Of a stretch of DNA of 64,000 nt, positions 39,720-48,836 are shown one piece after another. The notes under the pieces are model-generated. The model worked only from the letters and a program-made list of their open reading frames with translations. It was not told the DNA's origin and made no database searches. How positions within the stretch are numbered: the stretch's first letter is position 1; every line of letters starts with the position of its first letter. A program made the translations under genes and the position numbers. Source of the stretch: JBFMFH01 sp040752275 (GTDB lineage: Bacteria > Acidobacteriota > Vicinamibacteria > Vicinamibacterales > JAKQTR01); contig JBFMFH010000087.1 of the NCBI GenBank assembly GCA_040752275.1, forward strand, positions 1 through 64,000. The letters are read 5' to 3'.

Positions 39720-40886
39720 CTACCGCACAGGCCGGGCGCGCAGTCGGTCAACGGCCTTGTCGATCGTGGCGTCGCCTGCCGGCGGCGCAGCGCCGAACTC
39801 GACGTCCGGCTGGGGCACGGCAACCTCCGGTGCAATGCCGCGTCCATGGATCGGATCGCCGCCCGGACTGAGGTACCAGGCGTAGGACATCCACAAGGCG
39901 CCGCCGTCGGGGAGCGGAAACAGCCGCTGCACGGCAGCCCGGCCAATCGTCCGCTCGCCGATCACCTCAGCGCGTTTCGCACCGGCCAGTGCGGCCACGA
40001 ACAGCTCCGCCGCTCCGGATGTGCCCGCGTCGACCAGCACGGCGAGCGGCAGGGTCACGGCGCCGTCGCCGGGGGCCGCACGGAGAACCTGGGTGTCCGA
40101 GCCACGCGTCTCGAGCTGACCGAGCGTGCCGCCGGCCACGAAGATGCGTGCCGCCTCGAGCCCGGCCGGGAGCTTGCCGCGGGCGCACCCGCGGACGTCG
40201 AGGATGACGCGCCCGGCGCCGTTCTCCTGAAGGCGGGCCATCTCGGTTCGAAGGGCGGTTGAGGTCAGATCGGTGAACTCCGGCACCCTGACGAAGCCGA
40301 TCCCGTCGGCTACCATCCGGCTCGCCGGCCCCAGCGGGGCGAGCACCTCCCGGGTAACGTCGATCACATGAGGCTCGGCAGCATTCCCGCGGATCACCGT
40401 CAGTGTCACCATCGTCCCAGGGGCCCCTCGAAGGCGTCGCATGCCCTCCCAGACGGACATGTCGCGCGTCGGGTCGTCGCCGATCATCCGCAGGTAATCA
40501 CCCGTCCGCATCCCGGCTCGGGCGGCCGGAGAGCCGTCTCGGACAGCGATGACGCGCAGGTAGTACTGACGCGTGAGTTCGATGCCGAGCTCGCCTGCCG
40601 GCAGCGACGAGGCCGCCGCCGCGAGATGGACCTCTTCTGGCGAGAGATACGCGCTGTCTGCATCGAGGGCATCCGCCAGCCCGTGCATGGCGCCATGCAT
40701 CAGGCGGTCGATGTCCACCTTCTCGACGTAGGCGTTGGTTGTGAGGCTGAAGACGTCGTCAAACACCTTCAGATGGGGATACATGTCGGACGCCGAGGAC
40801 CTGCGCCCCAGCAGCGTGCCGACAACGATGAACGCCAGGACCGGCGCGGACAGCAGGACGACCGTGTATCGGGTGCGTGTGGTCAT
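39720..40886 (-). CDS. S41 (CtpA-like) family protein with a degenerate active site
   Basis: 388 residues with an N-terminal membrane anchor (about 8-27), a PDZ domain (about 95-180: GELGIELTRQYYLRVIAVRDGSPAARAGMRTGDYLRMIG) and an S41 tail-specific protease fold (GIGFVRVPEFTDLTSTALR, VILDVRGCARG). The catalytic segments are altered. The usual GTASASEIF becomes GTSGAAELF, so the nucleophile position holds Gly, with a Ser one residue earlier. The usual GERTFGKGxVQ becomes GERTIGRAAVQ, with Arg for the general-base Lys. It may be a pseudoprotease scaffold, possibly working with the EnvC-like protein encoded 13 bp upstream. Weak activity via the shifted Ser is not excluded. Confidence 0.85.
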   Translation of the reverse strand: MTTRTRYTVVLLSAPVLAFIVVGTLLGRRSSASDMYPHLKVFDDVFSLTTNAYVEKVDIDRLMHGAMHGLADALDADSAYLSPEEVHLAAAASSLPAGELGIELTRQYYLRVIAVRDGSPAARAGMRTGDYLRMIGDDPTRDMSVWEGMRRLRGAPGTMVTLTVIRGNAAEPHVIDVTREVLAPLGPASRMVADGIGFVRVPEFTDLTSTALRTEMARLQENGAGRVILDVRGCARGKLPAGLEAARIFVAGGTLGQLETRGSDTQVLRAAPGDGAVTLPLAVLVDAGTSGAAELFVAALAGAKRAEVIGERTIGRAAVQRLFPLPDGGALWMSYAWYLSPGGDPIHGRGIAPEVAVPQPDVEFGAAPPAGDATIDKAVDRLRARPVR

Positions 40887-40899
40887 GATGGCTGGGAGC

Positions 40900-42087
40900 T
40901 CAGCGCGCTCTCAACCATTGTAGGGGATTCACTGGTCTCGCGTCGATCCGGAGCTCGAAATACAACGCGGGCGTGCCATCGATGGATGCGCCGACGGTGC
41001 CAACCACCACGCCACGGCCCAGGCGGGCGCCCTCTGACACCGCCAGGTCGGCCAGTTGGCCGTACAGCGAATACGCGAGGCCGCCATGGTCCACGATCAC
41101 CAGGTTGCCAAACCCCGAGAAGGGCGCCGCGAACGAGACCGTGCCGTCGTGAATCGCGCGGACCTCCGTCCCGATTGGCGCGCCGATCTGGATCCCATTG
41201 TTCAGCAGGGAGGCCCTGGTCCGAGGATCGCGCGGGCGGCCGAAGTTCGACAGCAGCTTGCCGGCGACCGGCCAGTCGAGGTCGCCCCTGAACGGCCCGA
41301 TCGGCAGCACGATCGGGGCCGTGCCCGCCCTCCGATCCGACCCGAGTCGTTCGACCGTTTCCTGCAGCGCCCGCCGGGCGACCTGCAGTTCACCCGTGAG
41401 CCGGGCGTTCATGTCGCGGCGGGCATCGATGCGGTCGACGAGGGCACTCCTGGCCGAGGCGGCCTTCGACGCGGCGGCGGCCGCACCTGCGGCCTCCGTC
41501 TTCAGCCGTGCGAGGCGCGACTGCCTCTCGACGAGCTCCGTTTCCGACCGGCGAAGCTCGGCGAGCGTCCGGCGGTAGTTCTCCAGCCGGCGGGCGTCGA
41601 GCTCCTGCATGGCCGAGGCAAACCGGTAGGCCCGGCCCATCTCCTGGAGGGAGCCGACGTTCAGGAGCAGCCGCAGGTAGCCGCCACTGCGGAGCTTGTA
41701 GAGCTCCACGATGCGGGCGGCGAGTTCCGGCTGCTGGCCGCTGGCGGAGGCGTCGAGAGTCCGGATGCGCGCCGCCAGCGCCGCCAGCGCCGCGTCGACG
41801 GCCGCCAACTCCCGCTCGGCTTCCTGCCGCCGGCTCGACTGAAGCTCGTATTCGAGCTCCAGGCCTCGGAGCTCACCGAGCAGCGAGCGCTCGCGCGACG
41901 CCAGCTCCTCCGCCTCCCGCTGCAGCGCCTGGATGCGAGCCGCGGCCCGCTTCGCGGGATCATCGGCCTGGGAACGGGATCCGGCGGCGGCGGTGCCGGC
42001 CGCGAGGCATGCGAGGCACGCTACGGCCGCCGCTCCGGCACGTCGGCCCGGCCGTCCGGCGTCATTCGCGCGGTCTCCGAAGACCAT
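40900..42087 (-). CDS. envC: EnvC-like murein hydrolase activator (degenerate LytM/M23)
   Basis: 395 residues: signal peptide or anchor (about 15-36), a long coiled coil (about 45-130 and 165-265), then a LytM domain (about 290-392). Zinc ligands of active M23 enzymes are replaced: the HxxxD motif reads NNGIQI, the central His position in SLYGQL is Gln, and the last motif reads LYFELR rather than LHFEIR. This is the pattern of EnvC/NlpD activators, which open amidases rather than cut murein. An S41-family gene downstream is a common partner in other bacteria. Confidence 0.87.
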   Translation of the reverse strand: MVFGDRANDAGRPGRRAGAAAVACLACLAAGTAAAGSRSQADDPAKRAAARIQALQREAEELASRERSLLGELRGLELEYELQSSRRQEAERELAAVDAALAALAARIRTLDASASGQQPELAARIVELYKLRSGGYLRLLLNVGSLQEMGRAYRFASAMQELDARRLENYRRTLAELRRSETELVERQSRLARLKTEAAGAAAAASKAASARSALVDRIDARRDMNARLTGELQVARRALQETVERLGSDRRAGTAPIVLPIGPFRGDLDWPVAGKLLSNFGRPRDPRTRASLLNNGIQIGAPIGTEVRAIHDGTVSFAAPFSGFGNLVIVDHGGLAYSLYGQLADLAVSEGARLGRGVVVGTVGASIDGTPALYFELRIDARPVNPLQWLRAR

Positions 42088-42103
42088 GTCGCTGCCTCGC
42101 CCG

Positions 42104-44182
42104 TCAGAAGAGCGGCTTGCCGTCGATGTCCTTGGGAATCGCCACGCCGAAGTACTTCAGCACCGTCGGCGCGATGTCGATGATATCCGGCTTGGCCGCG
42201 GTGACGGGCAGGCTCGAGATGAGCACCCCGGGGATGTCCTGGTAGTCGAACCCACAGTGGTCGCCGCTCCACTTACGATCGTTCGGGTAGACGATGCCAG
42301 GAGGCGAACCGCCGAGCGTGGTCTGCCACGACACCCGGTAGCCATCGACCATCCCGACCTGGAGATCGGGCGCCTCCGGGAGGTACTGGCCGGTGTAGAT
42401 GTCGTCGCGCTTGTACACGTTGCTCACGATGGCCTGGCCCGTATTGGGGTCGGTCAGCGTCTTCAGCCGGGCTGCCAGCTCGTCGACCACCTGGCGGTAC
42501 TCGTCGCCAGGGCTCACGATGCCCTGGCCCTCGCGGCCCTTCACGTTGATGAAGACCTGCCCGAGGCCGAGCGCATAGGCTTTCGACTTCGACCAGTCGA
42601 TGTTTTCCCAGAACTCGCCCGTTCCGAGGAACATCTCGTTCATGCTCTTCTGCTGGGTCCGCTCGCCCTTGACCGCCAGGTAGCCTTCCTGCACGAGCCA
42701 GGTGTTGAGGTTGACGGCATAGCGGAACGAGTGGAAGCCGTGGTCGGAGACGATGAGGATGGGCACGTCGTCGCCCAGCCGGTCCCTGACCTCGGCGACG
42801 AACTGGTCCGCGCGGCGGTAGACGCGCTCGATGGCCCCGCCGTATTTCGCGGCCAGGGCCTCGTCGTACGCGGGATGCCTGCGGTCGAGGAACCGCCACA
42901 TCATGTGCTGGACGCGGTCGGTCGATTCAATCACGCCCACCAGCAGATCCCAGCGCCTCGTATCGAGCCGGTTCAAGATGACCTGCGCGCGGTCATCGAA
43001 GGCCCGGTACAGATCGTCCATGAAGGCCTGCTCGTCGATCCGGTCCTCGTTCAAGGGCCACGTGGCCTCGGCCCAGCCCAGCGTGCGGAAGAAGCCCAGA
43101 CGCTCGTAGAGACGCTCGGAGAAGTCCGCCGGTGCCGACATGGGCACCGGCGGTTTGTCCGGCCGCCAGTTGAGCGGCGACACGTAGAGTTGCAGATCCG
43201 TGTCGGCCTTTATCAGGTACAGTTGGGCCATGCCGTGGAGGCGGACCAGGAAGTTCACGCGGAACTCGAACTCGATCCACTTGCTCCACTGGCCCTGCTC
43301 CAGCGTGAGGGTGGTGTCCTGGACCTCGATCGTCGCCCGGCGCTCGGGGCGGCTCCAGCGGACCGTAAGGGGAACCCGGACGTCCTCGTGCGCGGCCAGC
43401 CCGGCGAGTTCGCTCTTGTCGGCATCGGAAAGCGCCGGCCCCTTGACGAGGATCTTCCGCTGCTGGGCCTTCACGATGGGATTGGGAGGGCCGACGATCT
43501 CGGTGGTGGCCACGTCGTTCTCGAAGACGAGCCGCTTGAGAATGCCTCCCATCTCGGTGTTGCCTTCCTCGTAGCGGGAGAGGTCGGAGGCGAAGTAGTA
43601 GAAGGTGCCGATGGTCCCGCGGATGTCGGGCAGCGGCAAGCCCGAGAGCAGTTCGCCGTTGGTCACATCCTCCGGCGGGAACGACACGGGCACGGTCAGC
43701 ACGCTCGACCGCACGCCCGCCAGGCCGGCCGTCACCCAGAACGACGTGCCGCCGCGCAGACTCTGAATCTGCGGTCGCTTGACGGGAATGTAGTCGAACA
43801 GGAACTCCGGCGGGACGCGCTTGACGATGCCCAGATCGGGCATGTAGGTCTGCGTGTCCCGGACGAGGAAGTCGAAGATGTTGTGCTTGCCCGCATTCGC
43901 GCCCGTCGCGAACGACGCCCACGCCGTCGGCGATTCGGGCGAGTGACTCGTGCCCAGCCGGTAGAACCCACCCTGCTCGGCGATCCTGGCGAGGTTCGGC
44001 AGCCGGCCCTCGCGAATCCAGCGCTCGGTCAGATTCGGGTCCATGCCGTCGAAGCCGAGGACGACGAGCTTCTGTCTGAACTTCTCCGGCGGCGCGGTCT
44101 GGCCACAAGCGACCCAGCCGACGGCCAGGGCCACGGCAAGGATGAAGGCGAGTAGGGCTCTCACAAGTGTTGCGTTCATCAT
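42104..44182 (-). CDS. Alkaline-phosphatase-superfamily lipoprotein (type I phosphodiesterase/nucleotide pyrophosphatase-like)
   Basis: 692 residues from ATG 44182 (a second ATG at 44179). Lipoprotein signal with lipobox WVAC (C26). Superfamily metal/nucleophile motifs: VLGFDGMDPN (D45), SPTAWASFATG with candidate nucleophile T86, IESTDRVQHMMW in the middle (Asp/His metal site), and IVSDHGFHSF (Asp-His pair), then a final GDHCGF His. A long insert (about 150-370) separates the first motif set from the rest. It probably acts on an extracytoplasmic phosphate or phosphonate diester; the substrate is unknown. It lies 16 bp before envC and is divergent from ruvX. Confidence 0.85.
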   Translation of the reverse strand: MMNATLVRALLAFILAVALAVGWVACGQTAPPEKFRQKLVVLGFDGMDPNLTERWIREGRLPNLARIAEQGGFYRLGTSHSPESPTAWASFATGANAGKHNIFDFLVRDTQTYMPDLGIVKRVPPEFLFDYIPVKRPQIQSLRGGTSFWVTAGLAGVRSSVLTVPVSFPPEDVTNGELLSGLPLPDIRGTIGTFYYFASDLSRYEEGNTEMGGILKRLVFENDVATTEIVGPPNPIVKAQQRKILVKGPALSDADKSELAGLAAHEDVRVPLTVRWSRPERRATIEVQDTTLTLEQGQWSKWIEFEFRVNFLVRLHGMAQLYLIKADTDLQLYVSPLNWRPDKPPVPMSAPADFSERLYERLGFFRTLGWAEATWPLNEDRIDEQAFMDDLYRAFDDRAQVILNRLDTRRWDLLVGVIESTDRVQHMMWRFLDRRHPAYDEALAAKYGGAIERVYRRADQFVAEVRDRLGDDVPILIVSDHGFHSFRYAVNLNTWLVQEGYLAVKGERTQQKSMNEMFLGTGEFWENIDWSKSKAYALGLGQVFINVKGREGQGIVSPGDEYRQVVDELAARLKTLTDPNTGQAIVSNVYKRDDIYTGQYLPEAPDLQVGMVDGYRVSWQTTLGGSPPGIVYPNDRKWSGDHCGFDYQDIPGVLISSLPVTAAKPDIIDIAPTVLKYFGVAIPKDIDGKPLF

Positions 44183-44234
44183 ACCGTACGGGCAGCGCTC
44201 ACCGGTGTGGCGACCTGTAGTACGCTGCACCAAG

Positions 44235-44717
44235 ATGCGCACGGCGGGCGTCGACTACGGGGCGCGGCGGATCGGACTCGCGGTCAGTGACGAGTCGGGG
44301 ACCCTCGCGCGTCCGGCCTCCACGATCCGAGGCCATGCGGACCCGGTGGCTGCCGCCCGTCTGGTCGCCGACCAGTTGCAGCGTCTGACCCGGGACCTGG
44401 GCGAGTTCGGGACGATCGTGGTCGGCCTGCCCCGCCGGCTCGATGGGTCGCCGAACGACCAGACGCCCGCCGCCGAGGCGTTCGCGTCGGCGTTGTCTGC
44501 CTTCGTGGCCTGCCGCGTCGTGCTCCAGGACGAGCGCTTGACGAGCCACGAGGCCGACCAGTTGCTGGCCGAGAGCGCTCGCGACTGGCGAGTGCGCAAG
44601 GCGAAGCTCGATGCGGCCGCCGCCGCCGTGATTCTGCAGGAGTACCTGGACAGGCAAGGCCACGAAGGCCATACCGGGCCCGCGTCCGAGAGCTCCGTCG
44701 CAGGTCGCCTGCGGTAG
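44235..44717 (+). CDS. ruvX: YqgF/RuvX-type Holliday junction resolvase (putative pre-16S rRNA nuclease)
   Basis: 160 residues. RNase H-like fold with AGVDYGARRIGLAVSDESG (first Asp D7), IVVGLPRRLDGSPNDQT, VVLQDERLTSHEADQLL (Glu) and KLDAAAAAVILQEYL (last Asp). In E. coli the orthologue processes the 16S rRNA 5' end. ATG 44235 is chosen from the homologous start; upstream sequence is the divergent promoter region. mltG starts 3 bp after its stop, a common pairing. Confidence 0.94.
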   Translation: MRTAGVDYGARRIGLAVSDESGTLARPASTIRGHADPVAAARLVADQLQRLTRDLGEFGTIVVGLPRRLDGSPNDQTPAAEAFASALSAFVACRVVLQDERLTSHEADQLLAESARDWRVRKAKLDAAAAAVILQEYLDRQGHEGHTGPASESSVAGRLR

Positions 44718-44720
44718 ACG

Positions 44721-45773
44721 ATGCGAACCCTGGTGTCGCTGATCGTGCTCTCGGCGCTCGCGGCGGGGGCGTGGGCCGGGTGGGATACCTGGACCGGTCT
44801 CCGAACGCCGTTCAAGGGATACGCCGGCGACGAACGGTTCGTCGACATCGCGCCGGGTACCGGTCCGCGTCGCATCGGCGACATCCTCGTCGGCGCCGGG
44901 GTCGTTCAGGATGCGCTCATGTGGCGGATTGCCCTCTGGCAGAGCGGGACAGCCACCCGGCTCAAGGCCGGAGAGTACCGGTTCAGCGGCCCGATGACGC
45001 CGGCTGAGGTGATCGCGAAGCTCGAACGCGGAGAGGTGTTCCTGCGCCCCGTGACCTTTCCGGAGGGCCTGACCATCCGGCAGATGGCGCGGGTGTTCGA
45101 GCGCGCGGGACTCGGAACGGCCGGGGTGTTTCTCGACGCGGCCCGAGACGTGACCCTGGTGGCTGACATCGATCCGGCCGCGACGGATCTCGAGGGCTAC
45201 CTGTTTCCCGACACCTATGCACTCCCGAGGCAGGCCGAGCCCCGCGATCTCATGGTGCAGATGGTCGCCCGCTTCCGAAGGGTGTTCGGCGAGGGCCTGA
45301 GGCAGGAGGCCCGGGCGGCCGGGTTCACGATCCGGCAGGTCGTGACGCTGGCGTCGCTCGTCGAGAAGGAAACCGCACGCGCGGATGAGCGCCCCGTCGT
45401 ATCCGCGGTCTACCGCAACCGCCTGGCCGCACGCATAGGGCTGCAGTGCGATCCCACGGTGATTTACGCCCTCGAGCGTGCGGGCCGGTTCACCGGCAAC
45501 CTGACGCGGGAGGACCTCACCTTCGACTCGCCCTACAACACCTACCGGTACGTAGGGCTGCCACCGGGGCCCATTGCTTCCCCCGGACTGGCCTCACTCG
45601 AGGCGGCCGTGCGGCCTGCCGGCGTCGACTATCTGTACTTCGTCAGCCGCAACGACGGGTCGCATGCCTTCGCCAGGACGCTCGCGGAGCACAATCGCAA
45701 CGTCCAGGAGTGGCAGGTTCGCTACTTTCGGGAGAATCAGTCACCCACCCCCGGCCGGGGGCGCCGGCGCTAG
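44721..45773 (+). CDS. mltG: Endolytic transglycosylase MltG
   Basis: 350-residue inner-membrane enzyme that cuts nascent glycan strands. N-terminal anchor (about 5-20), LysM-like domain (VDIAPGTGPRRIGDILVGAGVV, LKAGEYRFSGPMTPAEVIAKLERGEV), then the YceG catalytic domain with EGYLFPDTYALP, the catalytic Glu in LASLVEKETARADERP, and CDPTVIYALE…SPYNTYRYVGLPPGPIASPG. All conserved motifs are present. Co-oriented with ruvX. Confidence 0.96.
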   Translation: MRTLVSLIVLSALAAGAWAGWDTWTGLRTPFKGYAGDERFVDIAPGTGPRRIGDILVGAGVVQDALMWRIALWQSGTATRLKAGEYRFSGPMTPAEVIAKLERGEVFLRPVTFPEGLTIRQMARVFERAGLGTAGVFLDAARDVTLVADIDPAATDLEGYLFPDTYALPRQAEPRDLMVQMVARFRRVFGEGLRQEARAAGFTIRQVVTLASLVEKETARADERPVVSAVYRNRLAARIGLQCDPTVIYALERAGRFTGNLTREDLTFDSPYNTYRYVGLPPGPIASPGLASLEAAVRPAGVDYLYFVSRNDGSHAFARTLAEHNRNVQEWQVRYFRENQSPTPGRGRRR

Positions 45774-45787
45774 TCCGGGCCTGGCCG

Positions 45788-46693
45788 TCAACGCTCGGTC
45801 CATTTGAGCTTCTGCCGCAGCACCTCGTAGTAGCCCAGCGTCGATGCGCGGACGAGGCGCATCGGACGGGGCGCGCGGCGGATCTGCACCACGTCGCGGC
45901 TGGCCAGCCGATCGCCACGCTGGCCGTCGAAGGTCACGAACGCTTCGTCGCCCTCGCGTTTGAGCAGGGGCTGCACCCGGACGGCCGAGGACGCTGGAAT
46001 GACGATCGGCCTGTTCGTCAGGGTGTGCGGCGCGATAGGGTTGAGGACGATGGCGCCCACCTCCGGATGCACGATGGGCCCGCCGGCCGACAGGTTGTAG
46101 GCGGTCGATCCGGTCGGCGTGGCGACGACGATGCCGTCGGCGTTCAGGCGTGCCACGAACTCCTCGCCGACCCAGACCCAGAACTCCACGATGCGCGAGA
46201 GGGACCCGCCCGTGACGGCCACGTCGTTGAGGACCGTCCGGTCGGAGATCTCCGCGCCATCGCGTTCGACGCGTGCCCTGAGCATCATGCGGCTCTCGAT
46301 GGTGACCGTACCGGCGAGCGTGGCCTCGAGGGCCGGGAACAGATCCGGCAAGGTGATCTCGGTCAGGAAACCCAGCGTGCCGAAGTTGACCCCGAGGATG
46401 GGAATGTCGAACCCGGCCTGGGCGATGCGGTCGGCCATGCCCAGCAGCGATCCGTCACCGCCCAGGACGACGACCAGATCGACAGAGGCGGGCAGTTCGT
46501 CGCGTGAGGGATGACCGCCCGGCGCGAGGCCGGCCAGCGCGGCCGTCCGCCCTTCGATCACTGCCTGGACCTGGCGTGCCTCCAGCCATGCCGTGATGGC
46601 CGCGATCTCGTCGGCAGCTTCACTGATGCCGGGCTTGGCGACGATGCCAACCCGGCGGATGGCGGTTCCCTGTGCAGGCGGCGCGTCGGACAC
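45788..46693 (-). CDS. nadK: NAD kinase
   Basis: Phosphorylates NAD to NADP. 301 residues from GTG 46693. Conserved LVVVLGGDGSLLGMADR (GGDG motif), LGVNFGTLGFLTEI, VLNDVAVTGG, the LNADGIVVATPTGSTAYNLSAGGPIVHP motif and NPIAPHTLTNRPIVIP. A start at 46735 is possible but adds non-conserved residues. Convergent with mltG (14-bp gap). Confidence 0.96.
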   Translation of the reverse strand: MSDAPPAQGTAIRRVGIVAKPGISEAADEIAAITAWLEARQVQAVIEGRTAALAGLAPGGHPSRDELPASVDLVVVLGGDGSLLGMADRIAQAGFDIPILGVNFGTLGFLTEITLPDLFPALEATLAGTVTIESRMMLRARVERDGAEISDRTVLNDVAVTGGSLSRIVEFWVWVGEEFVARLNADGIVVATPTGSTAYNLSAGGPIVHPEVGAIVLNPIAPHTLTNRPIVIPASSAVRVQPLLKREGDEAFVTFDGQRGDRLASRDVVQIRRAPRPMRLVRASTLGYYEVLRQKLKWTER

Positions 46694-46845
46694 GTGGCAA
46701 CCTCGTGCCCGCCAATTGTATCTGAGAGACGCCACACCTGTGCGCGAATCAGGCGCTGCGCGAGAGACCGATCGCGGTCGCGATCGTGTCTTTGCGCCTC
46801 CCTGAGACGCGGCCTGCCGGAATGAGCTCGCCTACGAATCCAGCC

Positions 46846-47601
46846 TCATGACTCGGAATCACGGCCCTTCCTCAGATGCAGGAGGTACTCCTGGTTCCCC
46901 CTTGTACCCGTGATAGGTGAAGGCGTCAGCGCGACTCGGAGCAGGCCCAGCGCAGCGGCGGATTCGGTGATGCGCGCGACGACCGCCTCCCGGACGGCGG
47001 GATCCCGCACGAGCCCTCCGCGCCCGACCTCCTTGCGTCCCGCCTCGAACTGAGGCTTGACGAGCGCCACGACGTCGCCGTCCCCGGCGAGCACAGCCGG
47101 CAGGGGAGGGAGGATCAGCTGCAGGGAGATGAACGAGACGTCGATCGTGACGATGCCAGCCGGGGCGGGAAGCCACTCGAGCCGCAGTTCCCGGGCGTTG
47201 CGCCGCTCCAGGACGACGACGCGCGGATCGTCGCGCAGCTTCCAGTCCAGCTGCCCGTGGCCGACGTCCAGGGCGACGACGCGCGCCGCCCCGCGTTGGA
47301 GGAGAACGTCGGTGAAGCCCCCCGTCGAGGCGCCGATGTCGAGCGCTTCCCGCCCGCGCACGTCGATGCCGAACGTGTCCAGGGCGTGTGCCAGTTTCAC
47401 GCCGCCCCGGCCGACCCAGGGAAAGTCGGGCTCGACGAGGTCGACGGCGTCGTCGCGCCGGACCGCTGTGCCGGCCTTGCTCACCACCCGGCCGGCGATT
47501 CTGACGCGGCCGGCCAGGATGAGCGCCCGGGCCCGTTCGCGCGACGGCGCAAGCCCGCGTTCAACCAGCAACAGATCGAGCCGCGTCCGGGAGGTCTTCA
47601 C
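46846..47601 (-). CDS. tlyA: TlyA-family rRNA methyltransferase (hemolysin A-like)
   Basis: 251 residues from GTG 47601. S4 RNA-binding domain (RLDLLLVERGLAPSRERARALILAGRVRI), then FtsJ-like SAM methyltransferase with FPWVGRGGVKLAHALD, LDIGASTGGFTDVLLQRGA (SAM loop), VTIDVSFISL and LVKPQFEAGR. Members 2'-O-methylate 16S/23S rRNA; the haemolysin name is historical. A GTG at 47637 overlapping ispA is an alternative start. No clear Shine-Dalgarno for either. Confidence 0.93.
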   Translation of the reverse strand: MKTSRTRLDLLLVERGLAPSRERARALILAGRVRIAGRVVSKAGTAVRRDDAVDLVEPDFPWVGRGGVKLAHALDTFGIDVRGREALDIGASTGGFTDVLLQRGAARVVALDVGHGQLDWKLRDDPRVVVLERRNARELRLEWLPAPAGIVTIDVSFISLQLILPPLPAVLAGDGDVVALVKPQFEAGRKEVGRGGLVRDPAVREAVVARITESAAALGLLRVALTPSPITGTRGNQEYLLHLRKGRDSES

Positions 47602-47612
47602 GGCGTCCGGGC

Positions 47613-48548
47613 TCAGGATGATCGGGAGATGACCCACTCGGCGATGTCAGCCAGCCGCGATCGGTCCAGCCGTTCGCGGGCCAAAGCCCCCTTGGCGGCG
47701 TCGATAGCCTCGCGCGCCATCACGCGTGAAGGCTCGAGACCGAAAACCGCTGGGTAGGTGGGCTTGCCGGCTGCCGCATCCTTGCCCACCGTCTTTCCCA
47801 GGGCTTCACCGGCGCCCTCGATGTCGAGGATGTCGTCGACGATCTGGAAGGCGAGGCCAAGGCTGGCCGCGTACGCGTCGATGGCGGCGACCTGGCCATC
47901 CGATCCGCCTGCCATGACGGCGCCGGCGACCGCGGAGGCCCGGATGAGCGCGCCCGTCTTTCGTGCATGCATGTCGCGAAGGTCCTCGGCGCTCATGCCG
48001 ACCCGCTCGTGAAGCTGGCCGGCCACCCGGAGATCGATGGCCTGGCCACCGACCATGCCGGCGGCACCGACCGCCTCGGCCACGCGGCCGAGGACGGCGA
48101 GCTTGCGTCGGGCGAGATCGGGATGTCCGGTCGACTCGGGCTCTCGCGCCAGCAATCCGAAGGCCTCGGCATGCAGGCCGTCGCCCGCGAGAATAGCGGC
48201 GCCCTCCCCATGGACCACGTGTAGCGTCGGCTTTCCGCGCCGGAGCGTGTCGTCGTCCATGGCCGGCAGGTCGTCGTGGATGAGCGAGTAGGTGTGGATC
48301 ATCTCGATGGCGCACGCCGCCGGCATCGCCAGCGCACGTGCGTCGGGACGATCGGCCACCGCATCCGCCGCCGCCAGCACTAGAATCGGGCGGAAGCGCT
48401 TACCTCCGGCGAAGAGGCTGTAGCGCATCGCCTCGTAGATCGGACTCAGCCGACCCTCCACGGCCGGCACGGCCCGCGCGAGGGCTTCGTCGACCTCGAC
48501 GCGCCGGGCTTCGACATAGGCGGCAAACGAGTCGCCGGAGATGCTCAC
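47613..48548 (-). CDS. ispA: Polyprenyl (geranyl/farnesyl) diphosphate synthase
   Basis: 311-residue trans-isoprenyl diphosphate synthase. First aspartate-rich motif DDLPAMDDDTLRRGKPTLH with the preceding EMIHTYSLIHDD, second motif FQIVDDILDIEG. Before the first motif the residues are small/aromatic in the style of short-chain (C15) enzymes. GTG 48548 overlaps the xseB stop (GTGA); xseA-xseB-ispA is a widespread gene order. Confidence 0.95.
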   Translation of the reverse strand: MSISGDSFAAYVEARRVEVDEALARAVPAVEGRLSPIYEAMRYSLFAGGKRFRPILVLAAADAVADRPDARALAMPAACAIEMIHTYSLIHDDLPAMDDDTLRRGKPTLHVVHGEGAAILAGDGLHAEAFGLLAREPESTGHPDLARRKLAVLGRVAEAVGAAGMVGGQAIDLRVAGQLHERVGMSAEDLRDMHARKTGALIRASAVAGAVMAGGSDGQVAAIDAYAASLGLAFQIVDDILDIEGAGEALGKTVGKDAAAGKPTYPAVFGLEPSRVMAREAIDAAKGALARERLDRSRLADIAEWVISRSS

Positions 48549-48832
48549 GACGCTCGTCCTCTGGAGTTCGGATCGCCGCCTCGGCCGTCGGATTCATCCG
48601 CGCCGATGCCGGAGAGCGACGCCGGGGCCGGCTGGAGGTCGCCGCGCTCGTTCAGCACGTCGAGGCGGCGCTCCGCCTCCTCGAGGCGTCCGTGGCAGAA
48701 GCGGGCGAGCGCCACGCCGCGCTCGTACAGTGCGAGCGACTGCTCGAGCGAGAGGTCGCCGTCTTCGAGCTTCTTGACGATGGTCTCCAACTCGACGATC
48801 GCCGCCTCGAAGTCCTTGATGTTCAAGTCCAT
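48545..48832 (-). CDS. xseB: Exodeoxyribonuclease VII small subunit
   Basis: 95 residues from ATG 48832; ATG 48847, inside the end of xseA, is an alternative. The family core is FEAAIVELETIVKKLEDGDLSLEQSLALYERGVALARFCHGRLEEAERRL. The C-terminal tail is longer than usual and Gly/Asp-rich. Overlaps ispA by GTGA. Confidence 0.95.
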   Translation of the reverse strand: MDLNIKDFEAAIVELETIVKKLEDGDLSLEQSLALYERGVALARFCHGRLEEAERRLDVLNERGDLQPAPASLSGIGADESDGRGGDPNSRGRAS

Positions 48833-48836
48833 GGTC

